A program made the position numbers and the translations under genes. Shown here one piece after another: positions 11,225-21,616 of a DNA stretch of 64,000 nucleotides. Source of the stretch: Camellia lanceoleosa. Its lineage: Eukaryota > Streptophyta > Magnoliopsida > Ericales > Theaceae. The notes beneath the pieces were generated by a model. That model did not search any database. It was not told where the DNA came from and was given only the letters and a program-made list of their open reading frames with translations. The DNA lies in NCBI GenBank assembly GCA_025200525.1, contig CM045770.1, forward strand, positions 120,133,429-120,197,428, read 5' to 3'. The stretch's first letter is position 1. Each line of letters starts with the position of its first letter.

Positions 11225-11850
11225 AAACTTTTCTTAAGTTTCAACAAGTGTTTAGGCAGTGATCTCAATCTAACCTACTTGTAAATTGCTACAAATTTCA
11301 ACAAGGATTAATATATACAGTAAGCTTTTCTCAAATTATAACAAGTGCTAAACAATGATCTACTTGTAAATTTCAACAGGTGTTTAAATAATATATTTAG
11401 CTTGTACTTCCACCTGTAAATTGCTACAAATTTCAACAGATGATCATATGTCAGCTTAACTTTAACTTGTAAATTGCTACAAATTTCAACAAGTGTTAAG
11501 CATCTTCTTTAGTTTAACCAATCAATAGATTGCTATAAGTCTGTAAGTAATAACATTGGCTTCACTTCGACTTGTAAATTGCTACAAATTTCAACAAATG
11601 AAGAGAAACAATAATCTCGGATTAATTTCAACTTGTAAATTGCTACAAATTTCAACAAGTGAAGCTAAGGAACCATCTCAGCTTAACTTCAACTTGTAAA
11701 TTGCTACAAATTTCAACAAGTGAAGCTAAGGAACCATATCGGCTTAACTTCAACTTGTAAATTGCTACAAATTTCAACAAGCGAAGCTAAGGAACCATCT
11801 CAGTTTAACTTCAACTTGTAAATTGCTACAAATTTCAACAAGTGTTAAGT
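11225..11850 (+). repeat. Tandem array in element 3' region, 61-bp period, hairpin units
   Basis: The core TTGTAAATTGCTACAAATTT recurs eight times. The last four copies are spaced exactly 61 bp apart (GCTAC cores at 11642, 11703, 11764 and 11825). Earlier copies are more diverged and unevenly spaced. Within a unit, ACTTGTAAATT and AAATTTCAACAAGT can pair around a GCTAC loop. The array lies between the integrase stop and the end of the antisense gene, the variable 3' region of Tat elements, which is known to breed tandem repeats. Confidence 0.9.
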
Positions 11851-12009
11851 GTCTTTATCTTCTCTTTGCCCCCAATGCGAATCTAAGTTCCACTTGGGTT
11901 CTCATTATTCATGTCTCCCAGAAACAACATTATGTATATTTATCAATCATATGTGTCTGAAGAATTCTGAAAAGATTTTATTGATGACTCGGCTAAAAAT
12001 AATGCACAT

Positions 12010-13240
12010 CTAATGATAGAAAAATTTCAAATTACAAGTGTTCCAAGGTCTTGGTAATGCTTTGCCCTCATTGTCTTTAAGCCGATAAGCTCCATTGCCT
12101 AATACCGAAGTAATTCTGTAGGGTCCTTTCCAGTTTGGGCCAAGCTTGCCCTCTCTGGGATCCTTCTTGTTGCCGACAACTTTTCTTAAGACTAAGTCGC
12201 CGATTTGAAAATCTCTTGAATTGACCTTCTTGTTGTAAACTCTGGCAAGCTGTTGCTGGTATACTGCAAGCTGAATTGCAGCCTTCTCTTTTCGTTCTTC
12301 CAAAAGATTCAGATCTCGGGCTAAGAGTATGTCATTAGTCCCATTCTCAACTCCCTGGGTTCGGATCCCTAGGATGCCGACTTCCAGTGGAATTACTATT
12401 TCTGTGCCATAAGCCATGGCAAATGGGGATTCCCCTGTTGATCTTCTTGGCGTAGTCCGATATGCCCAAAGCACGTTGGGCAATTCGTCTACCCACTTTC
12501 CTTTTGCTGCCTGCAGCCTCTTATTTATTCCATCCAAAATTACTTTGTTGGAGGCCTTTGTTTGCCCATTGCTTTGGGGAAAACTTGGTGTTGAAAAGTA
12601 ATTTTTGATCTTGAATTTTGCGCAAAAGTTCTTGATGAGTTTGCTGTCAAACTGCGTTCCGTTGTCGGCAACTATGGCTCTGGGAATGCCAAATCTGGTG
12701 ATAATGTTTTTCCATATGAAATTCTTGACGTCCACATCTCGGATTTTGGCAAGAGGTTCTGCCTCTATCCACTTTGTGAAGTAATCTGTTGCTACCAGCA
12801 AGTATTTTCCCAGTTGCTTGGGGGAGTTGTTCAACCAGATCCATGCCCCACTGGGCAAACGGGAAAGGGCTGGATACTGGATTCAGGTCAACAGCTGGCT
12901 GATGAATCAATAGTGCAAACCTTTGGCATTGTTCGCACTTTTTCACGTATGCTTCTGCATTCTTTTGCATGTAGGGCCATCAATACCCCTGGGTAATGGC
13001 CCTGTGAGCTAGAGATCTGCCCCGAGCGTGGCTTCCACAAATTCCTTCATGAATTTCATATAGAAAATCCTCAACCTGCAAAGGGTGTACGCACCTTAAA
13101 AGGGGTCTAGTGAAGGATCTTCTGTAGAGATGTCCGTCCGCAGTCAGGCTGAATCTTGCCGACTTCAATCTTACTTTGTGTGCCTCCTTGCGGTCTTCTG
13201 GCAGTTTTCCTTCTTTCAGGAATACAACAATTGCATCCAT
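12010..13240 (-). pseudogene. Ty3/gypsy integrase, frameshifted
   Basis: The integrase inserts the cDNA copy into the genome. An N-terminal HHCC zinc finger is visible (HEGICGSH ... CEQCQRF), split by a stop near 12980. The core begins at LVATDYFTKWIEAEP, with the first catalytic Asp in TDYF and the second in IVADNGTQFDS. The third position reads NGQTKASNKVIL, where the family has Glu in NGQxE, so the catalytic Glu is Lys. A one-base frameshift near 12800 separates the zinc-finger half from the core half. The C-terminal part has the GPYRI DNA-binding segment (KGPYRITSVLGNGAYRL). Together these changes should abolish activity. Confidence 0.9.
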
Positions 13241-13430
13241 TCAGCTTGGCCCCATGTCCACACACATTGCTTCTTGCTCTGTGTTCTGTGATTCTATGCT
13301 CGGGCCCGACATGTAGTCAATCATAATTGTCTTTGTTTTTCCAGTCTGCATTGAACTTGCGGGTTGGCAACGTCGGCGTGGTTATTATCATCTCGGCTTA
13401 CTTGGAGTAGTCGGCGCTCAAATAGGGTCG

Positions 13431-13740
13431 CTAACTGATGACCTCTTTTGCATATGCCGACATCCTCCCGTCTCTGGCTGCAAATTCTCCTGTTGACTGG
13501 TTAACAATTAGTTGTGAATCACAAAAAATTATTACCTCATCTACTTCGGCTGCTGCTGCTAGTTTTAGCCCTGCAATTAGTGCTTCGTATTCTGTTTCAT
13601 TGTTTGAGGCCTTGAACCCCAAACGGATGGACTGTTCTATTATTTCTTCATCTGGAGATATCAGCAGCACTCCTGCCCCCGCTCCCTGTCGGTTTGAATT
13701 TCCATCGACAAACAGTCTGAAGGAGTCGCCGATGTAGATG
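13431..13740 (-). pseudogene. Second RNase H domain (archaeal type) of the Tat element
   Basis: Downstream of the ordinary RT-linked RNase H lies a second domain. It starts LFVDGNSNRQGAGAGVLL, continues with NNETEYEALIAGLKLA, then IFCDSQLIVNQ, and ends with ARDGRMSAYAKEV. The four acidic positions of RNase H (Asp in FVDG, Glu in ETEYEA, Asp in FCDSQ and a C-terminal Asp) are all present. A duplicate RNase H of this kind is a known property of Tat-lineage elements. The frame remains open here but is followed by broken sequence (13241-13430) before the integrase. Confidence 0.8.
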
Positions 13741-14411
13741 CTGCAGGGTCTGAGTTTTTCCTTCTTTTGATGTTTTGCCTTTGGCTGGGATTCTCCTTGC
13801 TTGTTGGGACCTCGTTCATCTTGGCTTGACGGAGTCCGGTGTTCGATGGATTCAGGCGTAAATTCTGCCACGAAGTCGGCCAAAACTTGGCCTTTAATTA
13901 TTGTTCTAGGCCTGAACTCCAGGTTGTACTGGCCCAAGGCCACTGCCCACCTTGCAATTCTTCCTGTTAAGTCTCTTTGTTGCAACAAGGACTTTAGTGG
14001 GTGCTCTGTTAACACCACAATCTTATGCGCCTGAAAGTAATGGTTCAATTTCTTTGAGGCCATTACCAAGGCCAGCATTAATTTCTCCAGTGGTAGATAC
14101 CTCGTTTCAGCGTTGGCCAAGGTTTTACTTATATAATAGACAGTCTTCTGTTCTCCTTGTTCTTCTCGGATTAGCACTGCACTTACTGCGTGTTCTGACA
14201 CGGCTAAATACAAAAACAACTCTTCCCCAGGTTTAGGTGTTGAGAGGACTGGAGCCGTGGTCAGATATTTCTTTAGGTCGACCAAAGCGGCCTCACATTT
14301 CTCAGTCCATAGAAAGTCTGTGTTCTTTTTTGCCAGGTTGAAGAAGGGTTTACATTTGTCTGAGCTTCGGCTTATGAACTTGTTTAGGGCTGCGGCCCTT
14401 CCAGTAAGCAT
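13741..14411 (-). pseudogene. RT connection and RNase H domain
   Basis: The frame is continuous with the second RNase H in one 326-codon ORF (13431-14411). FLWTEKCEAALVDLK and LTTAPVLSTPKPGEELFLYLAVSEHAVSAVL, split across the thumb and RNase H start, are the family pattern. Further on, ALGQYNLEFRPRT and IKGQVLADFVAEF mark the end of the RT-linked RNase H. The acidic residues of this domain look eroded (YLAVSEHAVSAVL has Ala where the first catalytic Asp usually sits). Erosion of this copy is expected when a second RNase H is present. Confidence 0.85.
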
Positions 14412-14417
14412 TTGTAC

Positions 14418-15428
14418 CTATTTTGCCGATGTTGGGCTCTGTAGGTTTAAAATGGCCTTGATCTGATCTGAGCTAGCCTCTATGCCCCTCCTTGTTACTA
14501 GGTACCCCAGAAACTTACCAGATCCAACTCCAAACGCGCACTTTGATGCGTTGAGTCGGAGCCGATATGTTTTGAGGATTTCAAATACCTTTTTTAGGTC
14601 GGCAAGGTGACTCTTAGGCTCTTTGGTCTTTACGACCATGTCATCGATGTAGACTTCTACTGTTTGGCCTATTAGGTGCTTGAACATTTTGGTTACCAGC
14701 CTTTGGTAGGTTGCTCCTGCGTTTTTCAACCCAAAAGGCATCACTCTGTAACAGTACAGGCCTTTTGGTGTGATGAACGCTGTCTTCTCTTCGTCTGGGG
14801 GGTACATGGCTATCTGGTGGTACCCCCTATAAGCATCCAGGAAGCTCATCCTTCCATGTCCAGATGTGGCATCCACCAGCTGGTCAATTTTGGGCAGAGG
14901 AAAGCTGTCTTTGGGACAGGCTTTGTTCAGGCTTGTAAAATCTACGCATACCCTCTATTTACCGTTCTTCTTTTTTACTACCACAGTGTTTGATAGCCAT
15001 GTCGGATAATTGACTTCTCTAATGGCCCTGGCCTCTAGGAGTCTGTCTACTTCCTCTTCCACTGCTTCAACGTGCATCAACGTCGGTCTTCTGGCTCGTT
15101 GTATTACAGGTTTAGCCGACCTGTCAACGTTCAATCTGTGACATGTGACCTCAGGGTCAATGCCGGGCATTTCATAAGGTGTCCAGGCGAACACCTCTAT
15201 GTTTGTTCTCAAAAAGGCTTCCAGTTCCTTTTCTTCTTCTTCAACTAATCTTGAGCCGAGAAGAAAAAAGTGCTCTTCATCGCCCTCCTGGACGAGGATT
15301 TTCTTTAGTGTTTCCTCACTTTTCTCGGTCGGCTCCTTGCCGACATCATCTAGGACCTCCATGTCCTCATCTTTAATCTCTGCCTTCCCTAGTTCTTGTA
15401 TGTTGCAGGTTGTTTTCATTGCTGCCAT
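14418..15428 (-). pseudogene. Ty3/gypsy reverse transcriptase
   Basis: The reverse transcriptase copies element RNA into DNA. Visible blocks are NYPTWLSNTVVVKKKNGK, then [40 protein letters not shown] and the catalytic [13 protein letters not shown] (YIDD near 14641-14656). [13 protein letters not shown] closes the domain. One stop (TAG) interrupts the sequence just after KKKNGK, near 14955, and another follows QSPTSAK near 14418. The rest of the coding sequence is well preserved, consistent with recent decay. Confidence 0.92.
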
Positions 15429-15443
15429 GGAGCAGTTTTTTGC

Positions 15444-16046
15444 CTACAGCTGGTCTCCTCTGACTTCTTCAATTCCATATTCTGTTGGGAACCGCAATAG
15501 TTGATGCAATGTTGAGGGAACTGCCCCCATTGCATGCAACCATGGCGTTCCCAAGATGATGTTGTAAGGTGAAGGTGTGTCAATCACGATGAACTCTGTC
15601 CTGATCTTCTTAGTGCCGGCTTGTACTTCCAAGTTTGTAGCGCCCAGTGGCTATGTCGGCGTTCCATTGAAGCCGACCATCGGGCCATTCGATTGCTCCA
15701 TGTCATCTAGGTGAAGGCCCAGCTCCTTGTAACATCTGACATACATGATGTCACAAGAACTGCCTTGATCTATCAGGATGCGTTTCACTTGGCACTCCCT
15801 AACCTGAGGGACACTACCAAGGCATCATTATGTGGGTGCTGGACCATCTCTAGGTCGGCTTCGGTAAAGGCTATCATTGGGCCTGGGTACTCTTCAGGCC
15901 GAGGTCTTTTCTGTCCGACCTGGTTCACGTGCTGCAGGTGTTTTACTCTTTTGGTTTCTCTCCGTATGTCGTTTTTGTTCACCTTGGAGTGAATTACGTT
16001 AACCACCCTAGGTCCCCCTCCCTGTGGTTCTTTGTCTTTGGGGAGG
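15444..16046 (-). pseudogene. Retroviral-type aspartic protease region
   Basis: ILIDQGSSCDIMYVRCYKEL near 15725-15785 is the active-site segment. DQGSS in place of DTGSS is common in plant Tat and related elements. [16 protein letters not shown] further on is the flap-distal ILG motif. The protease would cut the gag-pol precursor. Stops lie near 15651 and 15441. Confidence 0.85.
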
Positions 16047-17682
16047 CTATCGTGCTTGAGGCAACCTTGCCTGCTTTTCTCTGGTCCTGGCTTCGTCGAC
16101 AAGATCCCTCAGATGGCCTTGTCTTACCAAGTCCTCTAAGTATGCCTTTAGGGCTCTGCAGCCCTGAGTTGGGTGCCCTTCTTCATTGTGGTAAGCACAA
16201 CGCCTACTAAGGTTCCTACCCATGTATTCCCCTGGTGCTTTAGCTGGTGCTCTGAAATAGGGTTGATTTCGGATTTGATCCAGGACTTTGTGGACCGGGA
16301 TTCGGAACACAGTCGTCACTGCCGGTTTTCCCTTTAATTCTATCTCTGTTTTACTAAATCCGTTGTTACTTCGGCCTCGCTTTGGCGAGTCGTTCCCCTT
16401 TTCCTGTTTTACTTCCTTATTCCCCGATGTATCTTCCTTGGCTCTGGCATACTTCTCGATTCTCGCCATGAGCTCTTTCATGCTCTTCGGTAATGTCTTT
16501 GCCAAAGATTTCCACAGTGAACAATAATCTTTTAGGCCGTTCTTGAAAGACACGACCGCTACTTCTTGGTTGCATTCGGGTATTCGATTGAACACCTTAT
16601 AGTATCTTTTTGCATAGGCCCTAAGGCCTTCATCCTTGCTGATCTTCAGAGCCATTAATGCGTCCACCCAATGGTTGTAGCTTATTTGTCACGAACCTGG
16701 CCACAAACATCTCGGCCAGGCTTTCCCAAGTCTTCACACTTCCTTTTGGCAGTTTGTGGAACCAATCTGATGCAATCTCCCCAAAGGATGAGGGGAACAC
16801 TTTGCAGAGCAACAGCTCGTTTCCATTGTATAGTGGCATTGAGTTCAAGAATAATCCAACGTGGAAGTTAGGATCTGACTTACCATCGTATATTTGAAAC
16901 CTCGGTATACTAAATCTCTTCGGTGCCTCAAATTTGTCCAGCTCTACCGAGAACGGTGTCTTTGGCTTGTCGGGTGAGATAACCTCGGCTTTCGCATTCT
17001 GTTCCTTCCTCTTGAGGTAATTTCTCAAGTCTTCTTTACTCCTCCCTGGAGCTCAGCTATCTTTTGACTTCAGCCTTTTTGGCACACTACTTTCGGCCTC
17101 GTGGGGGGCCCGCTTTGATCTTTCTCCGTGGGTTGTGTCAAAGCAGAGCGCTTGCCTTTGGATATGCCGATGTTCTCTAGGCTCCGAGTCCTTCGTGTGA
17201 TACGTCCTTTGGGACTTCTCTTGTCTCGGCTTTTTTCGTTCAACTTCCTTGGAAGGCGGGTGAAAGTGCTTTCCGCTCCTGGTGTGTTGCGGTACTTCGG
17301 GAATTATTTTCCTTCCTCCCTTCTGAGTATTAACTACTGGAATTGGCGTGTCCTGCAGTGGGTATGGTGGCTGCATGACATTGTTTTGCATCATAAAGTT
17401 GACGACCGACTGCAGGTCTGGCAACTTGTTTGCCAATTCTTTCACTTCCTCATCCCTCTGTAGGCACCTATCCCTCCATACCTGGAGGTTATCTTCGCTG
17501 TAGTATCTGTCCTGATCTGTCTTCTTTGAAATGTCGCCCTCCTGGCCGACGTCTTTGCCTCCGCGTCCCTGGTTGCGGGCTCATTCGTTGTGGTTGTCTC
17601 CTTCAATGTCAAGGTCGATAGGTCTGTTACTTCCTGCGGGAGCGTCGTCCCCAATCTTTTCTTGTTGTGCGTTACTGGCCAT
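16047..17682 (-). pseudogene. Tat-type gag, broken
   Basis: Gag forms the virus-like particle. The start is ATG 17680-17682 (MASNAQQEK), 36 bp inside the right LTR and just after the primer site. A TGA near 17580 and a TAG near 17052 are in frame. The retrotransposon gag domain is clear at about 16660-16900 (FHVGLFLNSMPLYNG, SDWFHKLPKGSVKTWESL). A one-base frameshift near 16660 moves into DALMALKISKDEGLRAYAKR. The C-terminus has a knuckle-like CAYHNEEGHPTQGC, where His replaces the second Cys of the usual CCHC. Confidence 0.85.
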
Positions 17683-17699
17683 CTATTCGTCTTTCTTTC

Positions 17700-17717
17700 C
17701 CACAGACGGCGCCAAAT
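17700..17717 (-). other. Primer binding site of the gypsy element
   Basis: Read on the minus strand, TTGGCGCCGTCTGTGGGAA begins right after the 5' LTR. TGGCGCCG fits the 3' end of a tRNA ending CGGCGCCA, as in the tRNA-Asp used by related plant elements. The tRNA identity is inferred from this short match. Confidence 0.7.
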
Positions 17718-18256
17718 TGTGTGAGTGAATTTCCGACCACACTGCCTTCCTTAGTGATTCAGCTGTTGAACACAGGCAGAATAGATGGCACCCTGCTATC
17801 CTGCACAGAAAGAAAAGGTTCCGGCGGTGGTTCTTCCACATGAGGGCACTTCGACGATCAAGTCAGTATATCTCTCAAAGATAATCAAGTATTCAACTCA
17901 CAAGCTTGAGCATAAAGAAAACGTACCTTAGACCCATGGGGGTGCCTATCTTTTATAGCCAATACAATCCTAGTCCCAATAGGAGTCTAACTCCAATAGA
18001 CTAAGGATTACTGCTAGTCTGGACCTCCCAGTGGGATTAGGATAAAATTTCTAAGAATTTCATCTTCATCCAAATTGAAATCTTCTCTCAATCTAGGACT
18101 CTTGTCCCTATCCACTTATCTCGGATTCCGATATCTTCGGAGATAACCTCGGCAACTCCGAGATCACCTCGGCATAACTACCACGACACGTGGCACCCTG
18201 GCTGACACGTCGGCGTCACTACGCCACGTGTTGGTACTCAGAAATATATCCCCACA
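17718..18256 (-). repeat. 5' LTR of the gypsy element (539 bp)
   Basis: In element sense this is the promoter-bearing LTR. U3 begins at 18256. The sequence ends and length match the left copy apart from the 19-bp doubling there. Confidence 0.95.
17951..17957 (-). promoter_or_regulatory. TATA box of the gypsy 5' LTR
   Basis: GGCTATAAAAGATAGG is read on the minus strand, about 230 bp before the end of the LTR. Upstream in U3 are two CACGTG cores (near 18183-18191 and 18222-18230), set in ACACGTGGC-type contexts. The same TATA is kept in the other LTR near 7167. Confidence 0.6.
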
Positions 18257-18261
18257 GTATG

Positions 18262-18600
18262 ATTGGTGGATATATATATATATTTTTTTGGGATTCAATG
18301 ATCATCCCCGCGCGCGCGCGTGTGTGTCCCGGGGAGGGGGTGCTTGCCTACTGGGGGTCTCCAGCACATCTGAATTTTTTTTATCTTTTCCCGATCCTTC
18401 TATGCAAATTTGTTGGAGAGAAAAAGATCAACAGCTGGGATTGCTTTATCTTAAAAATCTATGTTGATCGTCAAATCTTTAAGGCAAGAAGTGAGGGCAC
18501 ACCTTTTGTTGGAGAGAAAAGGATCAATGGCTAGGATTGCTTTACCTTAAAAATCTATGTTGATCCTCAAATCTTGAAGGCAAGAAGTGAGGGCAAGGTG
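18262..18600 (+). repeat. Two ~96-bp direct repeats and a CG/TG microsatellite
   Basis: TGTTGGAGAGAAAA starts copies at 18411 and 18507, each ending in GGCAAGAAGTGAGGGCA. CGCGCGCGCGTGTGTGT lies at about 18310-18327. No gene is seen. Confidence 0.75.
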
Positions 18601-18971
18601 TGTTGTGTTTGGTTTCTTTTAGCCAGCAGAGGATTGTTTTTAAAGTCCCGTTATTAGCACCTCATAAATTATTTTGGATTCTTTACTTTTTTTGGACTTT
18701 CATTTATAAATTTTTAAATTCTCAAAATTTCTTTTCTCCTCCAAATAATACTAAAATTATCCTTAAACATTTCATTCATTGAATACACACCCCCCACACC
18801 CAAAAAAAAATTCTCCCTTCCAAAAAACTCACTAAGAAAAAGAAAAGTCTCATTCTTTTAAAACCCAAGAAGAAGAAGAAGAAGAAGAATAAAGAGAAAA
18901 ATACTATCTCTGCCGGTTTAACTAACTTCCCATTTGATATTTTTCATTATTCTTAAATCCAAGCTCTTGAT

Positions 18972-19154
18972 TTGAGACACAACAATTTTTTAGGGAATAT
19001 TCTAATACAAAACTTGTCTATAATTGTCACCAATCTTACTTATCTTAACCTATCATACAATCACTTCTCAGAGATTAAAATCTCCAATTTTCAATTCTCA
19101 AAACGGTTCGCTTCTTCGAGTTTTCTTCATGTTGGACTCATTCCAGATTACTAA
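18972..19154 (+). pseudogene. Possible leucine-rich repeat fragment
   Basis: A 60-codon frame includes VTNLTYLNLSYNHFSEIKI, which fits the LxxLxLSxNxFS pattern of plant receptor-like proteins. Only about one repeat is recognisable, and no kinase or signal peptide follows. It could be a gene relic or a chance match. Confidence 0.3.
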
Positions 19155-19792
19155 AAGTTCAAAATCAATGTTCAGTTATCGGTTCCCAAACAAATAAATA
19201 ATGTTCGGGCCCGTATTTCCGAATTTCGGTCATATGTTTGGAAGTTCAATTCAAAAAAATGACGAACATATTTTATTATTTTTGTCATTTTTTTTAAGAA
19301 ACTTACCCTTACAAGATTAATCTCATCTGAACTAAGAACAACATCAAAATTATGAACCTCCTCTAAGCTTTTATTGTTGTAATCCTCTCGTCTTATGGAA
19401 TTGTGGTTGCCAGAAAATTTTTCACTCATTGTCATAGTCGGAAAAGTGTAGGTAATCAAATTGTTTCAACAATTACCACCAGAATATTGTCGCCAAAGAA
19501 TTTTCAAAGTTTTGAGGGGTAGGTAGGTTTTGAAAGTGAGATTTGGAAAAGATGGACAGGTGATAATAGAGGTGGGTACTTTCATAAACTCTAATTCATG
19601 ATGTAATGGGTATGTAGGTTTAATTGTGAGATGGAGTGTTCCAAAATTAATGATATCTTTTGTAGTAATTTTATTTGAGGTTATTATTGTAATAATAATA
19701 AAAAAAAAGCTAGGGTAAATTACACTGGCACCCCCTGAAGTTTATGTTTATTACAATTCTCCCCTCACCTTTTGAAAATTACATCTCCCTCC
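19155..19792. other. Intergenic DNA
   Basis: A 95-codon minus-strand ORF at 19172-19459 has no recognisable product. From 19714 the sequence resembles the 'AAATTACACTGGCACCCC' class of dispersed plant repeats. Confidence 0.35.
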
Positions 19793-21147
19793 CTGGGATT
19801 TAAAGTTTCATTACAGATTCTCCCATTAGCAATTTAATTTTTTTAAATTCCAATTTTGCCCTCACTGGGTAAATTACATTGATACCCCTCATATTTTAGA
19901 AATTACAATCCCCTCCCTAACGTTTAAAGTAGCATTACCAATTGCCTCCTCGGTTAGTATTAGTTGGAAAAAAAATTCATTGAAAAAAAAAATTTATTTG
20001 AAAAAAAAAATTGTTAGTAAAATTTTTAAATTTCTGTTTAAAAATCAACGTAAACTCATTTGTTGAATTTATATTTTTTTTCTCAAATTTGCAAACTGAA
20101 ACAACCATTTATAAACTAAAAAAATTATCAAACAAATTTTTATGACAGTTTTTCAAATTTTGTAAATATAAATTGAAAACTGAAAACGAAATGGTTACCA
20201 AATAGGTTTCAGATGGTAAAAATGTCGTAAAATAACAAATAATTAAATAAGTTACCAATGTAAGAAATGACTTATCAAAAGATTCTTAGGCTATGTATGG
20301 TTTGATTTTTAGCATTTTTTTAAAAAACATTAAAAATTAATTTGGTTAAGAAATAAAAAATAAAAAATAATTATCATTTTTATATAATTTTTATCTTTCG
20401 AGTGGTTAGAAATAATTTTTTACAAATTAAATTAAAATAGCCATACATATGTATATAACCTGCCTGGGGTTTAAAGTTTCATTACAGATTCCCCACTTAG
20501 CAATTTAATTTTTTTAAATACCAATTTTGCTCTCACTGGGTAAATTATATTGATACCTCTCATATTTTAGAAATTACAATCTCTTCCCTAAGGTTTATAG
20601 TAGCATTACCAATTGTCCCCTCGGTTAGTATCAGTTGGAAAAAAAAATTCATTGAAAAAAAAAATTTTTGATTGGGAAAAAAATTATTTGAAAAAAATTT
20701 TTATTAGTAAAATTTTTAAATTTCTGTTTAAAGTCAACGTAAACTCATTTTTTGAATTTAAGTTTTTTTCTCAAATTTATAAACTGAGACAACCATTTAT
20801 AAACTAAAAAAATTATCAAACAAATTTTTATGACAGTTTTTAAAATTTTTGTAAATATAAATTGAAAACTAAAAATGAAATGGTTACCAAACAGGCTTCA
20901 GATGGTAAAAATGTCGTAAAATAACAAATAATTAAATAAGTTACCAACGTAAGAAATGACTTATCAAAAGATTCTTAAGCCATGTATGGTTTGATTTTTA
21001 ACATTTTTTTAAAAAAAATTAAAAATTAATTTGGTTAAGAAATAAAAATAAAAAATAATTATCATTTTTATATAATTTTTATCTTTCAAGTGATTAGAAA
21101 TAATTTTTTACAAATTAAATTCAAACAGCCATACATATGTATATAAC
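19793..21147 (+). repeat. Tandem duplication of a ~670-bp unit
   Basis: Copy 1 is about 19793-20459 and copy 2 about 20463-21147. Both start CCTGGG(A/G)TTTAAAGTTTC and end CATACATATGTATATAAC. By eye roughly nine in ten positions agree. Neither has an ORF of note. Confidence 0.9.
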
Positions 21148-21336
21148 ATTTCCAAAAGTTAAAATGATAAATTATTTTTTACCCTTAAATGATAATTATC
21201 TTTTATTTTTTATTTTTTTATTTCAATCTCTTTCTCAAGTTTCAAAAGAATGGTTCACAAGAATATGAATAGCTTCTAATTGAGGGCAAGGTGTGTTGTG
21301 TTTGGTTTCTATAGCCAGAAGAGGATTCTTTTTATT

Positions 21337-21616
21337 CATGGCATCTTCTTGTTATAGGAGTTTTGTCAGATATATTATGACAATTTGATTGCAAAAGGGC
21401 ACACACAAAAAATAAAATAAAAATAGAGAAACATGAAAAGTAGACCTTTCCTTTTCAAAATTTTAGAACTCATATTTATGATACCTTCTTGTTATTGGTG
21501 TTTCATCAAATATATAACGCCAATTTGATTGCAGAAGAGCATATGAAAAATAAATAAATAAATAAATAAGAAAAATGAAAAGTAGACATTTTCTTTTCAA
21601 AACTTTAGAACTCAAT
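21337..21616 (+). repeat. Tandem duplication, ~140-bp unit
   Basis: Both copies share CTTCTTGTTAT, CAATTTGATTGCA, GAAAAGTAGAC and TTAGAACTCA in the same order. Copy 1 is about 21337-21475 and copy 2 about 21476-21616. Confidence 0.75.

Larger units (their letters stand above)
6910..18256 (-). mobile_element. Ty3/gypsy LTR retrotransposon, Tat type, full length
   Basis: LTRs begin TGTGTGAG and end CCCCACA. The five-base duplication GTATG flanks the element at 6905-6909 and 18257-18261. Genes run on the minus strand in the order gag, protease, reverse transcriptase, RNase H, second (archaeal-type) RNase H, integrase. RT before integrase defines Ty3/gypsy; a second RNase H and an extra ORF near the 3' LTR are marks of the Tat lineage. 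The primer binding site lies next to the right LTR and the polypurine tract next to the left LTR. By-eye comparison gives about 26 substitutions in 539 aligned bases, so LTR identity is near 95%. Several stops and frameshifts make it non-autonomous now. Confidence 0.95.

Noticed and set aside
11225..11850. CRISPR-like array
   Set aside because: The repeats include the intervals between cores (61-bp full units), the DNA is plant nuclear, and it lies in a retrotransposon. It is a tandem array.
14955..15504. Plus-strand ORFs across the RT region
   Set aside because: They are shadows of the gypsy pol gene on the minus strand.
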